The notes under the pieces are model-generated. The model did not search any database and was not told where the DNA came from. It saw nothing but the letters and a program-made list of their open reading frames with translations. From JAVBTR01 sp031556065 (GTDB lineage: Bacteria > Bacillota > Clostridia > Christensenellales > Aristaeellaceae): a stretch of DNA of 64,000 nt. Shown one piece after another: positions 33,913-41,668 of this stretch; within the stretch, counting starts at the first letter, position 1; each line of letters begins with the position of its first letter. A program made the translations under genes and the position numbers. The stretch covers positions 1-64,000 of the forward strand of contig JAVBTR010000055.1 of assembly GCA_031556065.1 (NCBI GenBank), given 5' to 3'.

Positions 33913-35213
33913 ACGAGCAAAAGCGTTTTCACTCTGTAAGACTTGAAAAGGACCGCTGTAAGGGCTGCACCAACTGCTTAAAGCGCTGTCCCACGGAAGC
34001 CATTCGCATCAGGGGCGGCAGGGCCCATATTATAGATGAACGGTGCATCGATTGCGGCGAATGTATTCGTGTGTGCGATTATCACGCCAAGGTGGCCCAG
34101 ACGGACGCGCTGTCTTCCATTAGCCGGTTTAAATACAAAATCGCCCTGCCCGCCCCCTCTTTATATGGGCAATTTAAAAGCCTTTCCAGCATTTCACAGA
34201 TCATTCTGGGGCTTAAGCAGATGGGATTTGATGATGTGTTCGAGGTAGCCCAGGGAGCGGATATCGTAACAAGGGCTATCCGGGAAAAGCTTCGCAAAAA
34301 AAACGTGCCAACGCCCCTTATTTCCGCCGCATGCCCGGCTATTGTACGGCTTATTCAGGTACGCTTCCCGGAATTGATCGACCATGTGGTGGATGTGAAG
34401 CAGCCCATGGAAGTGGCCGCTATGATTGCCAAAAGGCAATTTGCCAAAGTAAACAATGTGGATGAAAAAGAGGTGGGCTGCTTTTTCATTACCCCCTGCG
34501 CAGCCAAGGTAACCGCCATTCATAACGGCAGCAGCGAAGAGCCTTCCGCGGTGGATGGGGCCATTTCCATTTTGGAAATTTACGGCCTGCTGTCTAGCCA
34601 TACCCGCAACCGTGTAGTGGATAATACGATTGTACATGCTACCTCCTACGGGGTTTCCTGGGCCAACAGCGGTGGGGAAGCCATGGCGGTATCGCCAGAC
34701 AACTGCATGGCGGTAGACGGCATCGAAAACGTGATTCGGGTATTGGAGGAAGTTGAAAACGACAATTTAAACGATGTGGTCTTTTTAGAGTGCGCGGCCT
34801 GCCATGGTGGGTGCGTAGGTGGTCCACTGACGTTTGAAAATGGGTATATTGCAAAAAACACCATCCGCAAGCTGGCATCGCTGATCTCCAGCGACCATCC
34901 GGATGTGAAGGTGGATGTTTCTTATCTTACCAAGTATAAAATAAACCGTGAAAGCACCCTTTTACCCAACGGGGCCATGCGCTTGGATGAAGACATTACC
35001 AGCGCACTAAAAAAGATGGATCAGATCGATCAGGTGGTTTCCCGTTTGCCGGGGTACGATTGTGGTGCTTGCGGTTCACCTACTTGCAAGGCCTTTGCCG
35101 AAGACATTATCCGCGGCTATTGCCGGGAAATGGATTGTGTGCACAAATTAAAGGAGCAGTTAAAGGTCATGGCGCAAAAAATGGTCGATTTAGCGCAGAC
35201 CACAAGAGAATAG
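33909..35213 (+). CDS. hydrogenase-like Fe-S protein, putative redox/H2 sensor
   Basis: The 434-residue protein has two N-terminal [4Fe-4S] motifs (CKGCTNCLKRCP, CIDCGECIRVCD). A [FeFe]-hydrogenase large-subunit-like domain follows (about 75-370), then a C-terminal Fe-S motif (DCGACGSPTC with a later Cys). The four H-cluster cysteine positions are present: Cys142 (AACPAI), Cys197 (TPCAAK), and Cys298 and Cys302 (CHGGC). The residue before Cys142 is Ala where catalytic enzymes usually have the proton-relay Cys, and GGGQP is replaced by VGGPLT. It lacks the PAS domain of classic sensory hydrogenases. It is coupled to the RsbW-like gene. A sensing role is inferred; catalysis is unlikely. Confidence 0.82.
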   Translation: MNEQKRFHSVRLEKDRCKGCTNCLKRCPTEAIRIRGGRAHIIDERCIDCGECIRVCDYHAKVAQTDALSSISRFKYKIALPAPSLYGQFKSLSSISQIILGLKQMGFDDVFEVAQGADIVTRAIREKLRKKNVPTPLISAACPAIVRLIQVRFPELIDHVVDVKQPMEVAAMIAKRQFAKVNNVDEKEVGCFFITPCAAKVTAIHNGSSEEPSAVDGAISILEIYGLLSSHTRNRVVDNTIVHATSYGVSWANSGGEAMAVSPDNCMAVDGIENVIRVLEEVENDNLNDVVFLECAACHGGCVGGPLTFENGYIAKNTIRKLASLISSDHPDVKVDVSYLTKYKINRESTLLPNGAMRLDEDITSALKKMDQIDQVVSRLPGYDCGACGSPTCKAFAEDIIRGYCREMDCVHKLKEQLKVMAQKMVDLAQTTRE

Positions 35214-35224
35214 GGGAATGAAAG

Positions 35225-35569
35225 ATGACGATTAAAGAGTTGGCAAGCCTTATCGATGCCAAAGTAATGACCCCGGAACTGAATTTAGATACCAAGATCG
35301 CCTGCGGATATACATGCGATCTGCTTAGCTGGGTGATGGCCCACGGAAAGCAGGGAATGGCATGGGTGACGGTGCAGACCCATATGAACGTAGTAGCTGT
35401 TGGGGTATTGATGGAAATGGCGGTTGTTATTATTCCTGAGGGCATCGAAATGGAAAGGGCTTCCATTGAAAAAGCAAGCAATGAAGAATTGGTAGTGCTG
35501 CAAAGCCCTCTATCCGCTTATGCCATTTGCGGCCTGATGGCCCAAAAGGGCGTTCCAGCGGATAGCTAA
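35225..35569 (+). CDS. DRTGG-like domain protein (second copy)
   Basis: The 114-residue paralogue of the gene at 33099 begins MTIKELASLIDAKVMT, with CGYTCDLLSWVMAHG in the middle and AICGLMAQKGVPA at the end. As in the first copy there is a small cysteine-containing core but no recognisable active site. It follows the Fe-S protein by 11 bases, and its stop directly touches the start of the PHP gene. It is probably a small ligand-binding or adaptor protein of the same module. Confidence 0.7.
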   Translation: MTIKELASLIDAKVMTPELNLDTKIACGYTCDLLSWVMAHGKQGMAWVTVQTHMNVVAVGVLMEMAVVIIPEGIEMERASIEKASNEELVVLQSPLSAYAICGLMAQKGVPADS

Positions 35570-36274
35570 ATGGAACTTTATTACGATTTGCATATTCATT
35601 CCAGCTTATCTCCCTGCGCGGATGATGACATGAGTCCTGCTAACATTTGCGGCATGGCTCATCTGAAGGGGCTTGATTTGATTGCCATCACAGATCACAA
35701 CGCAGGGGACAACCTGCCCTATGTAAAAGAGGCAGCGGATTATTACGGGCTTTTATTTTTGCCGGGAATTGAAGTAACCACCAAGGAAGAAGTGCATTTG
35801 CTAGGTTACTTTTTAAATGTTAACGACGGGGTGGAAGCTGGACAGTTTTTTAAAAAGCATCTGCCGCCTATGAAAAACAAGCCGGCCTTCTTTGGCAACC
35901 AATTGGTTCAAAATACAGACGATGAAACCGTTACCATTGAAGAAGCCATGCTGATCGGAGCGACGGATCTTTCCATTTCAGATTGTGTGAAAGAAATTGA
36001 ACAAAGAAACGGGATTTGCATTCCCGCTCATATAAACAGGGGCGCTAATGGCATTTTAACCAACCTTGGTTTTATTCCTAAGGACGTTTTCTTTACCACC
36101 TTGGAGATTTCCAAGGGGCTTAAGGTAGACAACAGCTTAACATTAGGCAAAGGCGTGCTTCATTCCTCCGATGCTCACCGCTTGGGGGACATTTCTGAAC
36201 GTGAAAATAGTATTTTATTGCAGGAGAAGAGCCTATATGCTATATTTTCGAAACTAAAATCTGGCCACTTTTGA
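35570..36274 (+). CDS. PHP-domain metal-dependent phosphoesterase
   Basis: The 234-residue protein has the PHP metal motifs in order: DLHIHSSLSPCADD, ITDHNAGDN, LPGIEVTTKEEVHLLGYF, PAHINRG and SSDAHRLGD. Relatives include RNase AM/YciV-type phosphoesterases and histidinol phosphatases; the substrate here is not known. It starts at the base after the upstream stop (TAA-ATG), so it is tightly coupled to the DRTGG/Fe-S set. A PHP gene is a recurrent neighbour of clostridial hydrogenase clusters, to my knowledge without an assigned role. Confidence 0.85.
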   Translation: MELYYDLHIHSSLSPCADDDMSPANICGMAHLKGLDLIAITDHNAGDNLPYVKEAADYYGLLFLPGIEVTTKEEVHLLGYFLNVNDGVEAGQFFKKHLPPMKNKPAFFGNQLVQNTDDETVTIEEAMLIGATDLSISDCVKEIEQRNGICIPAHINRGANGILTNLGFIPKDVFFTTLEISKGLKVDNSLTLGKGVLHSSDAHRLGDISERENSILLQEKSLYAIFSKLKSGHF

Positions 36275-36321
36275 CAAGCTTTCGCTTTTTAAAGTGAATA
36301 TGTTATTTTTTTCGCAAAATG

Positions 36322-36339
36322 TTGATGCAAAATTAACGA
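36322..36339 (+). promoter_or_regulatory. Rex-like operator candidate
   Basis: The 18 bases TTGATGCAAAATTAACGA resemble the Rex site (TTGTTAA, four bases, TTAACAA). The right half matches at six of seven positions and the left half at four. It overlaps the upstream part of the hydrogenase promoter. Rex represses fermentation genes according to NADH/NAD+. Confidence 0.35.
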
Positions 36340-36344
36340 TCTTA

Positions 36345-36353
36345 TGTTAGAAT
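36345..36353 (+). promoter_or_regulatory. extended -10 promoter of the hydrogenase operon
   Basis: TG-T-TAGAAT (36345-36353) is an extended -10 element. There is no good -35 box at 17 bases; TTGATG lies 20 bases upstream. Confidence 0.55.
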
Positions 36354-36358
36354 GTAGG

Positions 36359-36391
36359 GTGTGTATATGAGCTAACGCTCGCACACTTTTT
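36359..36391 (+). promoter_or_regulatory. hairpin with T-run in the hydrogenase leader
   Basis: GTGTG (36359-36363) and GAGC pair with GCTC and CACAC (36382-36386), with an asymmetric internal loop, followed by TTTTT. It begins about where transcription should start. It could be a weak attenuator or only a 5' stabilising stem. Confidence 0.4.
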
Positions 36392-36419
36392 AATGTAACG
36401 GAGGAGGTCTCAGGACAAT

Positions 36420-36890
36420 ATGCCCGAACAGAACGAAAAGTATTTAAAACTGCAGCAAGCCATCGAAACGCACAAGGATCAAAAAGGCGCGTTGATGCCC
36501 GTGCTGCAGGCTGCACAGGAAATCATTGGGTATGTGCCCATGGATGTGCAGGAAATCATCGCAGAGGGTTTGGGGACAACGTTAAGCGAGGTTTACGGCG
36601 TTGCCACCTTCTATTCCCAGTTTTCTTTGGAGCCCCGCGGCGAATACGTTATCGGCGTATGCCTTGGAACTGCCTGCTATGTTAAAGGCAGCCAAAAAGT
36701 GTTGGATAAGCTTGCGGAAGAATTAAATGTGGTCCCTGGCAAAACCACCCCAGACGGTCGTTTTACTTTGCAGGCTACCCGCTGCTTGGGCGCTTGCGGC
36801 CTGGCACCTGTTATGATGGTGAACGAGGAAGTTTATGGCCGTTTGGAGCCGGAAGACATTCCCCAGATCGTTGATAAATACCGTAAATAA
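36420..36890 (+). CDS. NADH-linked hydrogenase, NuoE-like [2Fe-2S] subunit (HndA/HydC type)
   Basis: The 156-residue protein is the 24-kDa subunit family with a thioredoxin-like [2Fe-2S] domain. Its four cysteines lie in CLGTACYVKGS (about 82-87) and TRCLGACGLAP (about 123-127). The N-terminal helical bundle (GALMPVLQAAQEIIGYVP) is typical. It leads the operon with the ATPase, HndB-like, NuoF-like and HydA genes, which together form an NAD-dependent, probably electron-bifurcating hydrogenase. RBS is GGAGGAGG. Confidence 0.93.
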   Translation: MPEQNEKYLKLQQAIETHKDQKGALMPVLQAAQEIIGYVPMDVQEIIAEGLGTTLSEVYGVATFYSQFSLEPRGEYVIGVCLGTACYVKGSQKVLDKLAEELNVVPGKTTPDGRFTLQATRCLGACGLAPVMMVNEEVYGRLEPEDIPQIVDKYRK

Positions 36891-36902
36891 GGCGGTTTGC
36901 GA

Positions 36903-37448
36903 ATGCGCGATATTTCATTGCATTTGTTGGATTTGGCGCAAAACAGCATCAAGGCGAAGGCTTCTTTGGTCGAAATAAGCCTGAGTACCGATGGGGCCGG
37001 AATCATGACCATCAAGTTAAAAGATGATGGATGTGGCATGGACGCTGAAATGGTGGAAATGGTGGGAAATCCCTTTGTCACTTCCAGAACCGAGCGTAAA
37101 GTGGGATTGGGCATTCCAATGTTTGCCCAGAACGCGCGTTTGGCCGGAGGCGATATAAAGATTCAAAGTCAGTTAAATTCAGGTACCACCCTTACAGCCA
37201 TCTTCAATACCCTTGAAATCGATTGCCTGCCAATGGGCGATTTAGCGCAGACATTTTATTCGCTTATTATTATGAATCCTATATGCCCGGAATTTTTATT
37301 CGAGGTCACAAACCCAAAAGGGAATATGGCCTTTGATACACGGCAAATCCGTGAAGCGTTGGGTGGCTTGCCGCTGAATGAACCGGAAATTGCCGCATGG
37401 ATACATGATGCTCTATATGAAGAATTAACGCCTATTTTGGAGGGATAA
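36903..37448 (+). CDS. GHKL ATPase-domain protein within the hydrogenase operon
   Basis: The 181-residue protein begins MRDISLHLLDLAQNSIKA, which is the N-box of a histidine-kinase-type ATPase with nothing before it. The G1 box is DDGCGMD and the G2 region is GLGIPMFAQNARLAGG. A C-terminal part of about 70 residues (TFYSLIIMNPICPEF onward) is particular to this hydrogenase-associated group. No phosphoacceptor histidine domain is present. Its position between the NuoE- and HndB-like genes suggests a role in assembly or control of the enzyme. ATG 36903 is preferred over an upstream TTG. Confidence 0.8.
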   Translation: MRDISLHLLDLAQNSIKAKASLVEISLSTDGAGIMTIKLKDDGCGMDAEMVEMVGNPFVTSRTERKVGLGIPMFAQNARLAGGDIKIQSQLNSGTTLTAIFNTLEIDCLPMGDLAQTFYSLIIMNPICPEFLFEVTNPKGNMAFDTRQIREALGGLPLNEPEIAAWIHDALYEELTPILEG

Positions 37449-37450
37449 CA

Positions 37451-37819
37451 ATGAAGTCTTTACAAGAATTGGAAGCCATCCGCCAAAAAACATTGGAACG
37501 GGTCAGCCTGCGCAAGGAATCGGATGATACGGTACGCATCGTTATCGGCATGGCCACCTGTGGCATCGCTGCCGGTGCCCGTCCTGTGATGCATGCCTTT
37601 ATGGAAGAAATTAACAAAAGGGGTCTGCACAACGCTGTGGTATCCCAGACTGGGTGCGTGGGCATGTGCCGTTTAGAACCCATGGTGGATGTTTATGTGC
37701 CTGGCCAGGGCAAGGTCACTTACGTGAAGGTGACCCCTGAAATGGTCGATAAAATTGTTTTGGAACATGTTGTCAACGGAAATCCTGTAATGGATTACAC
37801 CATTGGCGCTGCCGAGTAA
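37451..37819 (+). CDS. thioredoxin-like ferredoxin-fold subunit (HndB-like)
   Basis: The 122-residue protein resembles HndB of the Desulfovibrio NADP-reducing hydrogenase. Cysteines lie in MATCGIAAGA (about residue 37) and TGCVGMC (about 65-69), giving three rather than the four expected for a standard [2Fe-2S] site. The conserved stretch VDVYVPGQGKVTYV follows. It starts two bases after the ATPase gene with GGAGGG. It may carry electrons or be structural; cluster content cannot be told from sequence. Confidence 0.85.
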   Translation: MKSLQELEAIRQKTLERVSLRKESDDTVRIVIGMATCGIAAGARPVMHAFMEEINKRGLHNAVVSQTGCVGMCRLEPMVDVYVPGQGKVTYVKVTPEMVDKIVLEHVVNGNPVMDYTIGAAE

Positions 37820-37844
37820 AGAAGACTTAAGAGGAGGAAGACAA

Positions 37845-39641
37845 ATGGAACTATATCGCTCTCATGTGCTTGTTTGCGGCGGTACCGGCTGCTCATCATC
37901 CGGCTCCAATGGTTTAATTGAGCGCTTTGAACAACAATTAACCGAAAAAGGCCTGCAAAACGAGGTAAAAGTGATCCGTACAGGTTGCTTTGGCCTGTGC
38001 GAAGCGGGTCCTGTGGTTATTGTATACCCCGAAGGCACTTTTTATAGCCGCGTAACCGAAAAAGATGTAGACGAAATTGTATCCGAGCATCTTTTAAAGG
38101 GCCGCAAGGTGCAGCACCTGGTGTATGTGGATCATGCCACACAGGAATCCAGTGTTACCAAATCTTTGGATGAAATCGGCTTCTACAAAAAGCAACAGCG
38201 TATCGCCCTTCGTAACTGTGGCGTGATTGACCCTGAAAACATTGATGAATACATTGCTTTTGATGGCTATAAAGCCCTAGCCAAAGCCATTACCGAAATG
38301 AACCGTGAAACGGTTATCGATGAAATTCTGGCTTCTGGCCTTCGTGGCCGTGGGGGCGGCGGGTTCCCTACTGGCTTAAAATGGAAGTTTACTTATAATT
38401 CCCAAGCTGATCAAAAATACGTTGCCTGCAATGCCGACGAAGGAGATCCGGGCGCCTTTATGGACCGTTCCATTTTGGAAGGCGATCCTCATGCAATCAT
38501 CGAAGCCATGGCCATCGCTGGCTATGCCATCGGTGCTTCCGAAGGGTATGTTTATGTCCGCGCTGAGTATCCTATTGCTGTAAAGCGCTTGGCCATCGCA
38601 ATCGACCAGGCCCGCGAATACGGCATTCTGGGCAAGAATATTTTTGAAAGCGGCTTCGATTTTGACATGCATATTCGTTTGGGTGCAGGTGCATTCGTTT
38701 GCGGCGAAGAAACCGCGTTGATGGCCTCCATCGAAGGTATGCGCGGCGAACCCCGGCCTCGGCCTCCATTCCCGGCGGTAAAAGGCCTTTTTGGCAAACC
38801 CACCATGCTTAACAACGTGGAAACCTACGCCAATGTGCCCCAGATCATTTTAAATGGCGCTAATTGGTTTAATTCGATCGGTACCGAAAAATCAAAGGGC
38901 ACCAAGGTGTTCGCTTTGGGCGGCAAGATCAACAACACCGGCCTTGTGGAAGTGCCCATGGGTACGCCCCTTAAAGAAATTATCTATGATATTGGCGGCG
39001 GCATTCCCAATGGGAAAAAGTTTAAAGCTGTGCAAACTGGCGGTCCTTCCGGCGGCTGTATCCCTGAAGCCAATCTGGATATTTCTATCGAATACGATAC
39101 ACTGATCGAAATTGGATCCATGATGGGCTCCGGCGGCATGATCGTTATGGACGAAGACAACTGTATGGTTGACATCGCCCGTTTCTTCCTGGATTTTACT
39201 GTGGATGAATCCTGCGGCAAGTGCACGCCCTGCCGTATTGGTACCAAGCGCATGCTGGAGATTCTTGAAAGAATCGTTGAAGGCAAGGGCGTTGAAGGCG
39301 ATATTGAAAAGCTGGAGCAGCTGGCCAAGAATATCAAAGAAACCGCTCTTTGCGGTCTGGGCCAAACAGCGCCTAACCCGGTTCTTTCTACCCTGCGTTA
39401 TTTCAGGGATGAATATGAGGCCCACATCAAGGACAAGACCTGCCCTGCGCATCATTGCCAAGCGCTTTTGAACTATGTGATCAGCGACAAGTGCAAAGGC
39501 TGCACCATTTGCGCAAAGGCTTGCCCGGCCAACGCCATTGTGGGCGAGGTTCGCAAACAGCACACCATTGATACCAATAAGTGTATTAAGTGCGGCGCTT
39601 GTATCGCAACCTGCCGTTTCGGCGCTATCTCCAAGAACTAA
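37845..39641 (+). CDS. NADH-linked hydrogenase, NuoF-like flavin subunit (HndC/HydB type)
   Basis: The 598-residue protein binds NAD(H) and FMN. Domains in order are an N-terminal thioredoxin-like [2Fe-2S] part (CGGTGCSSSG, TGCFGLCEAGP), the 51-kDa flavoprotein with GLRGRGGGGFPTG and CNADEGDPGAF, an SLBB region, and the cluster helix ESCGKCTPCRIGTKR. At the C-terminus are two [4Fe-4S] motifs (CKGCTICAKACP, CIKCGACIATCR). This architecture is that of HydB/HndC in electron-bifurcating hydrogenases. ATG 37845 follows GAGGAGG; a longer frame has no site. Confidence 0.95.
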   Translation: MELYRSHVLVCGGTGCSSSGSNGLIERFEQQLTEKGLQNEVKVIRTGCFGLCEAGPVVIVYPEGTFYSRVTEKDVDEIVSEHLLKGRKVQHLVYVDHATQESSVTKSLDEIGFYKKQQRIALRNCGVIDPENIDEYIAFDGYKALAKAITEMNRETVIDEILASGLRGRGGGGFPTGLKWKFTYNSQADQKYVACNADEGDPGAFMDRSILEGDPHAIIEAMAIAGYAIGASEGYVYVRAEYPIAVKRLAIAIDQAREYGILGKNIFESGFDFDMHIRLGAGAFVCGEETALMASIEGMRGEPRPRPPFPAVKGLFGKPTMLNNVETYANVPQIILNGANWFNSIGTEKSKGTKVFALGGKINNTGLVEVPMGTPLKEIIYDIGGGIPNGKKFKAVQTGGPSGGCIPEANLDISIEYDTLIEIGSMMGSGGMIVMDEDNCMVDIARFFLDFTVDESCGKCTPCRIGTKRMLEILERIVEGKGVEGDIEKLEQLAKNIKETALCGLGQTAPNPVLSTLRYFRDEYEAHIKDKTCPAHHCQALLNYVISDKCKGCTICAKACPANAIVGEVRKQHTIDTNKCIKCGACIATCRFGAISKN

Positions 39642-39662
39642 TAAAGTCAGGAGGACATCTTA

Positions 39663-41414
39663 ATGGAACAACAGCTCATTACTTTAACCATTGATGGCGT
39701 CGAGGTTTCCGTTCCAAACGGCACCACCGTTCTTGAGGCGGCGAAGAAAGCGCATATCGATATTCCTACCTTATGTTATTTAAAAGAGATTAACGCCATC
39801 GGCGCTTGCCGTATCTGCGTTGTAGATTCCGGTGCCCGTTCCCTGCAGGCAGCTTGTGTGCTGCCTGCCACCAACGGCATGGTGGTGAAAACCAACACCC
39901 CTGCCGTTCGTGAAGCAAGAAAGGTGAACCTGGAATTGATCCTTTCTGACCACGACAAGAAGTGCTTATCCTGCGTGCGCAACCAGAATTGTGAACTGCA
40001 AAAGCTTTCTTACGAACTGGGCGTAGATTCCGGTGAACGGTTCGAGGGAAAACGGAATGTATACGATGTGGACGAGCTTTCACCCTCTATTGTTCGGGAT
40101 AACAACAAGTGTATCCTCTGCCGCCGCTGCGTAGCCGCTTGCGCCAACGTGCAAAAGGTGGGCGTGATTGGTGCTGTCAACCGCGGCTTTGATACGGCTA
40201 TTGAATCCGCCTGGGGCATGAAGCTGGCGGAAACGTCTTGCATCAACTGCGGCCAGTGCATTGCTGCGTGCCCTGTAGGCGCTCTTTACGAAAAGAGTGA
40301 AACCGATAAGGTTTGGGAAATGATTGCTGATAAAGATACTCATGTGATCGTACAAACCGCTCCTGCTGTTCGCGCCGCTTTAGGCGAAGAATTTGGTATA
40401 GAAATGGGCACCTCTGTTACGGGCAAGATGGCTGCCGCTTTGCGCCGCCTTGGGTTCGATAAAGTGTTCGATACGGATTTCGCCGCGGATCTGACTATCA
40501 TGGAGGAAGCCACGGAATTGATTGATCGCGTTAGCAATAAGGGTGTTCTGCCTATGATCACCTCCTGCTCTCCTGGCTGGGTGAAATACTGCGAACATTA
40601 CTACCCGGAGTTTATTCCTAATCTTTCCAGCTGCAAATCTCCTCACGAGATGCTGGGCGCTATTGCCAAGAGCTATTATGCGGAAAAGATGGACATTGAG
40701 CCCGCGAAGATCAAAGTGGTTTCCGTGATGCCTTGTACCGCCAAAAAATTCGAAGCGGACAGGGAAGAATTAAGCGGTACTGGCTATCCAGATGTGGATG
40801 CGGTTATTACCACCCGGGAATTGGCCCGGATGATCAAAGAAGCACGTATTAACTTTGTTCAATTGGAAGACGAAGGTTTCGATAAGCTTCTGGGCGAAAG
40901 CACCGGCGCTGGCGTAATCTTCGGCGCTACCGGCGGCGTAATGGAAGCCGCCTTGCGTACCGCATATGAAGTGATCTCTGGCAAAGCCTTGGAAAAGGTG
41001 GAATTTAACGATGTGCGCGGCTTGGAAGGCGTGAAGGAAGCCTCGGTGCAGATTGGTGATCTGATGGTAAATGTAGCGGTTGCCCATGGTACCGCCAATG
41101 CAGCCAAGCTTTTAGACAGCATTCAATCCGGCGAAAAGACCTACCACTTTATCGAAGTCATGGGCTGCCCCGGCGGCTGTGTGGCAGGCGGCGGCCAGCC
41201 TATCGTCAGCGCTGATACCAGGATGGATTGCGATTACCGCAGCCTCCGCGCCAAGGCCCTGTATTCTGAAGATGCAGGCAAGGCCCTTCGCAAAAGTCAC
41301 GAAAACGAAGAGATCCAGGCTCTGTACAAGGATTACCTGGATAAGCCTAACAGCCATAAGGCTCACAAGCTGCTCCACACCCACTATGTAGCAAGGCCCA
41401 AGTATTCTAAGTAA
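39663..41414 (+). CDS. [FeFe]-hydrogenase catalytic subunit (HydA/HndD type)
   Basis: The 583-residue protein makes H2. It has an N-terminal [2Fe-2S] domain (CYLKEINAIGACRIC), a His-Cys [4Fe-4S] site (HDKKCLSCVRNQNC), two [4Fe-4S] motifs (CILCRRCVAAC, CINCGQCIAACP) and the H-cluster domain. The H-cluster motifs are TSCSPGW (Cys302-Ser303), MPCTAKKFE (Cys358) and EVMGCPGGCVAGGGQP (Cys502, Cys506). The second member of the usual Cys-Cys pair is Ser. Maturation genes hydE, hydF and hydG are not in the window. It ends the operon at a bidirectional terminator that has been split by an insert. Confidence 0.96.
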   Translation: MEQQLITLTIDGVEVSVPNGTTVLEAAKKAHIDIPTLCYLKEINAIGACRICVVDSGARSLQAACVLPATNGMVVKTNTPAVREARKVNLELILSDHDKKCLSCVRNQNCELQKLSYELGVDSGERFEGKRNVYDVDELSPSIVRDNNKCILCRRCVAACANVQKVGVIGAVNRGFDTAIESAWGMKLAETSCINCGQCIAACPVGALYEKSETDKVWEMIADKDTHVIVQTAPAVRAALGEEFGIEMGTSVTGKMAAALRRLGFDKVFDTDFAADLTIMEEATELIDRVSNKGVLPMITSCSPGWVKYCEHYYPEFIPNLSSCKSPHEMLGAIAKSYYAEKMDIEPAKIKVVSVMPCTAKKFEADREELSGTGYPDVDAVITTRELARMIKEARINFVQLEDEGFDKLLGESTGAGVIFGATGGVMEAALRTAYEVISGKALEKVEFNDVRGLEGVKEASVQIGDLMVNVAVAHGTANAAKLLDSIQSGEKTYHFIEVMGCPGGCVAGGGQPIVSADTRMDCDYRSLRAKALYSEDAGKALRKSHENEEIQALYKDYLDKPNSHKAHKLLHTHYVARPKYSK

Positions 41415-41417
41415 AAA

Positions 41418-41449
41418 GATAAGCACCGACATTCAGCCGGTGCTTATCT
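41418..41449 (-). terminator. left copy of duplicated terminator hairpin
   Basis: AGATAAGCACCG pairs with CGGTGCTTATCT. On the minus strand a T-run (TTTTTAC) follows, so this copy can end recX transcripts. Bases 41421-41449 recur exactly at 41669-41697. Confidence 0.75.
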
Positions 41450-41668
41450 CAGCGCGTCGACAAAGTCGACGCTTTCGTGCGGCACCTGTGTCGCACGAGG
41501 GATTTCCCTCACTGCACTGTAAAATCTTCGATTTTACGGTCGTTTGTTCGGGCCAGGTAGGAAATTCTACGAAATTCCACCGAAAATCGCCGCACATGTC
41601 GCCGATTTCGGAATGAAAATCGGAGGACCGCGGTCCTCCGATACCTCCTAGGGTTTGTTGATGGTCTG
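41450..41668. repeat. hairpin-array element, about 219 bp, flanked by 29-bp direct repeats
   Basis: Seven small inverted repeats follow each other: GCGTCGAC/GTCGACGC (41454-41472), CGTGCG/CGCACG (41476-41497), GAGGGA/TCCCTC (41497-41510), GTAAAATC/GATTTTAC (41519-41537), GGAAATTC/GAAATTCC with one mismatch (41560-41578), CGAAAATCG/CGATTTCG with a bulge (41581-41610), and a perfect 24-bp palindrome at 41619-41642. No coding frame is evident. It looks like a non-autonomous repeat element. Confidence 0.7.

Noticed and set aside
41450..41668. The hairpin array as a riboswitch, CRISPR array or small RNA gene
   Set aside because: It lies between convergent genes, not in a leader. The palindromes differ from one another and there are no repeat-spacer units. 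No promoter was found that would make an RNA from it.
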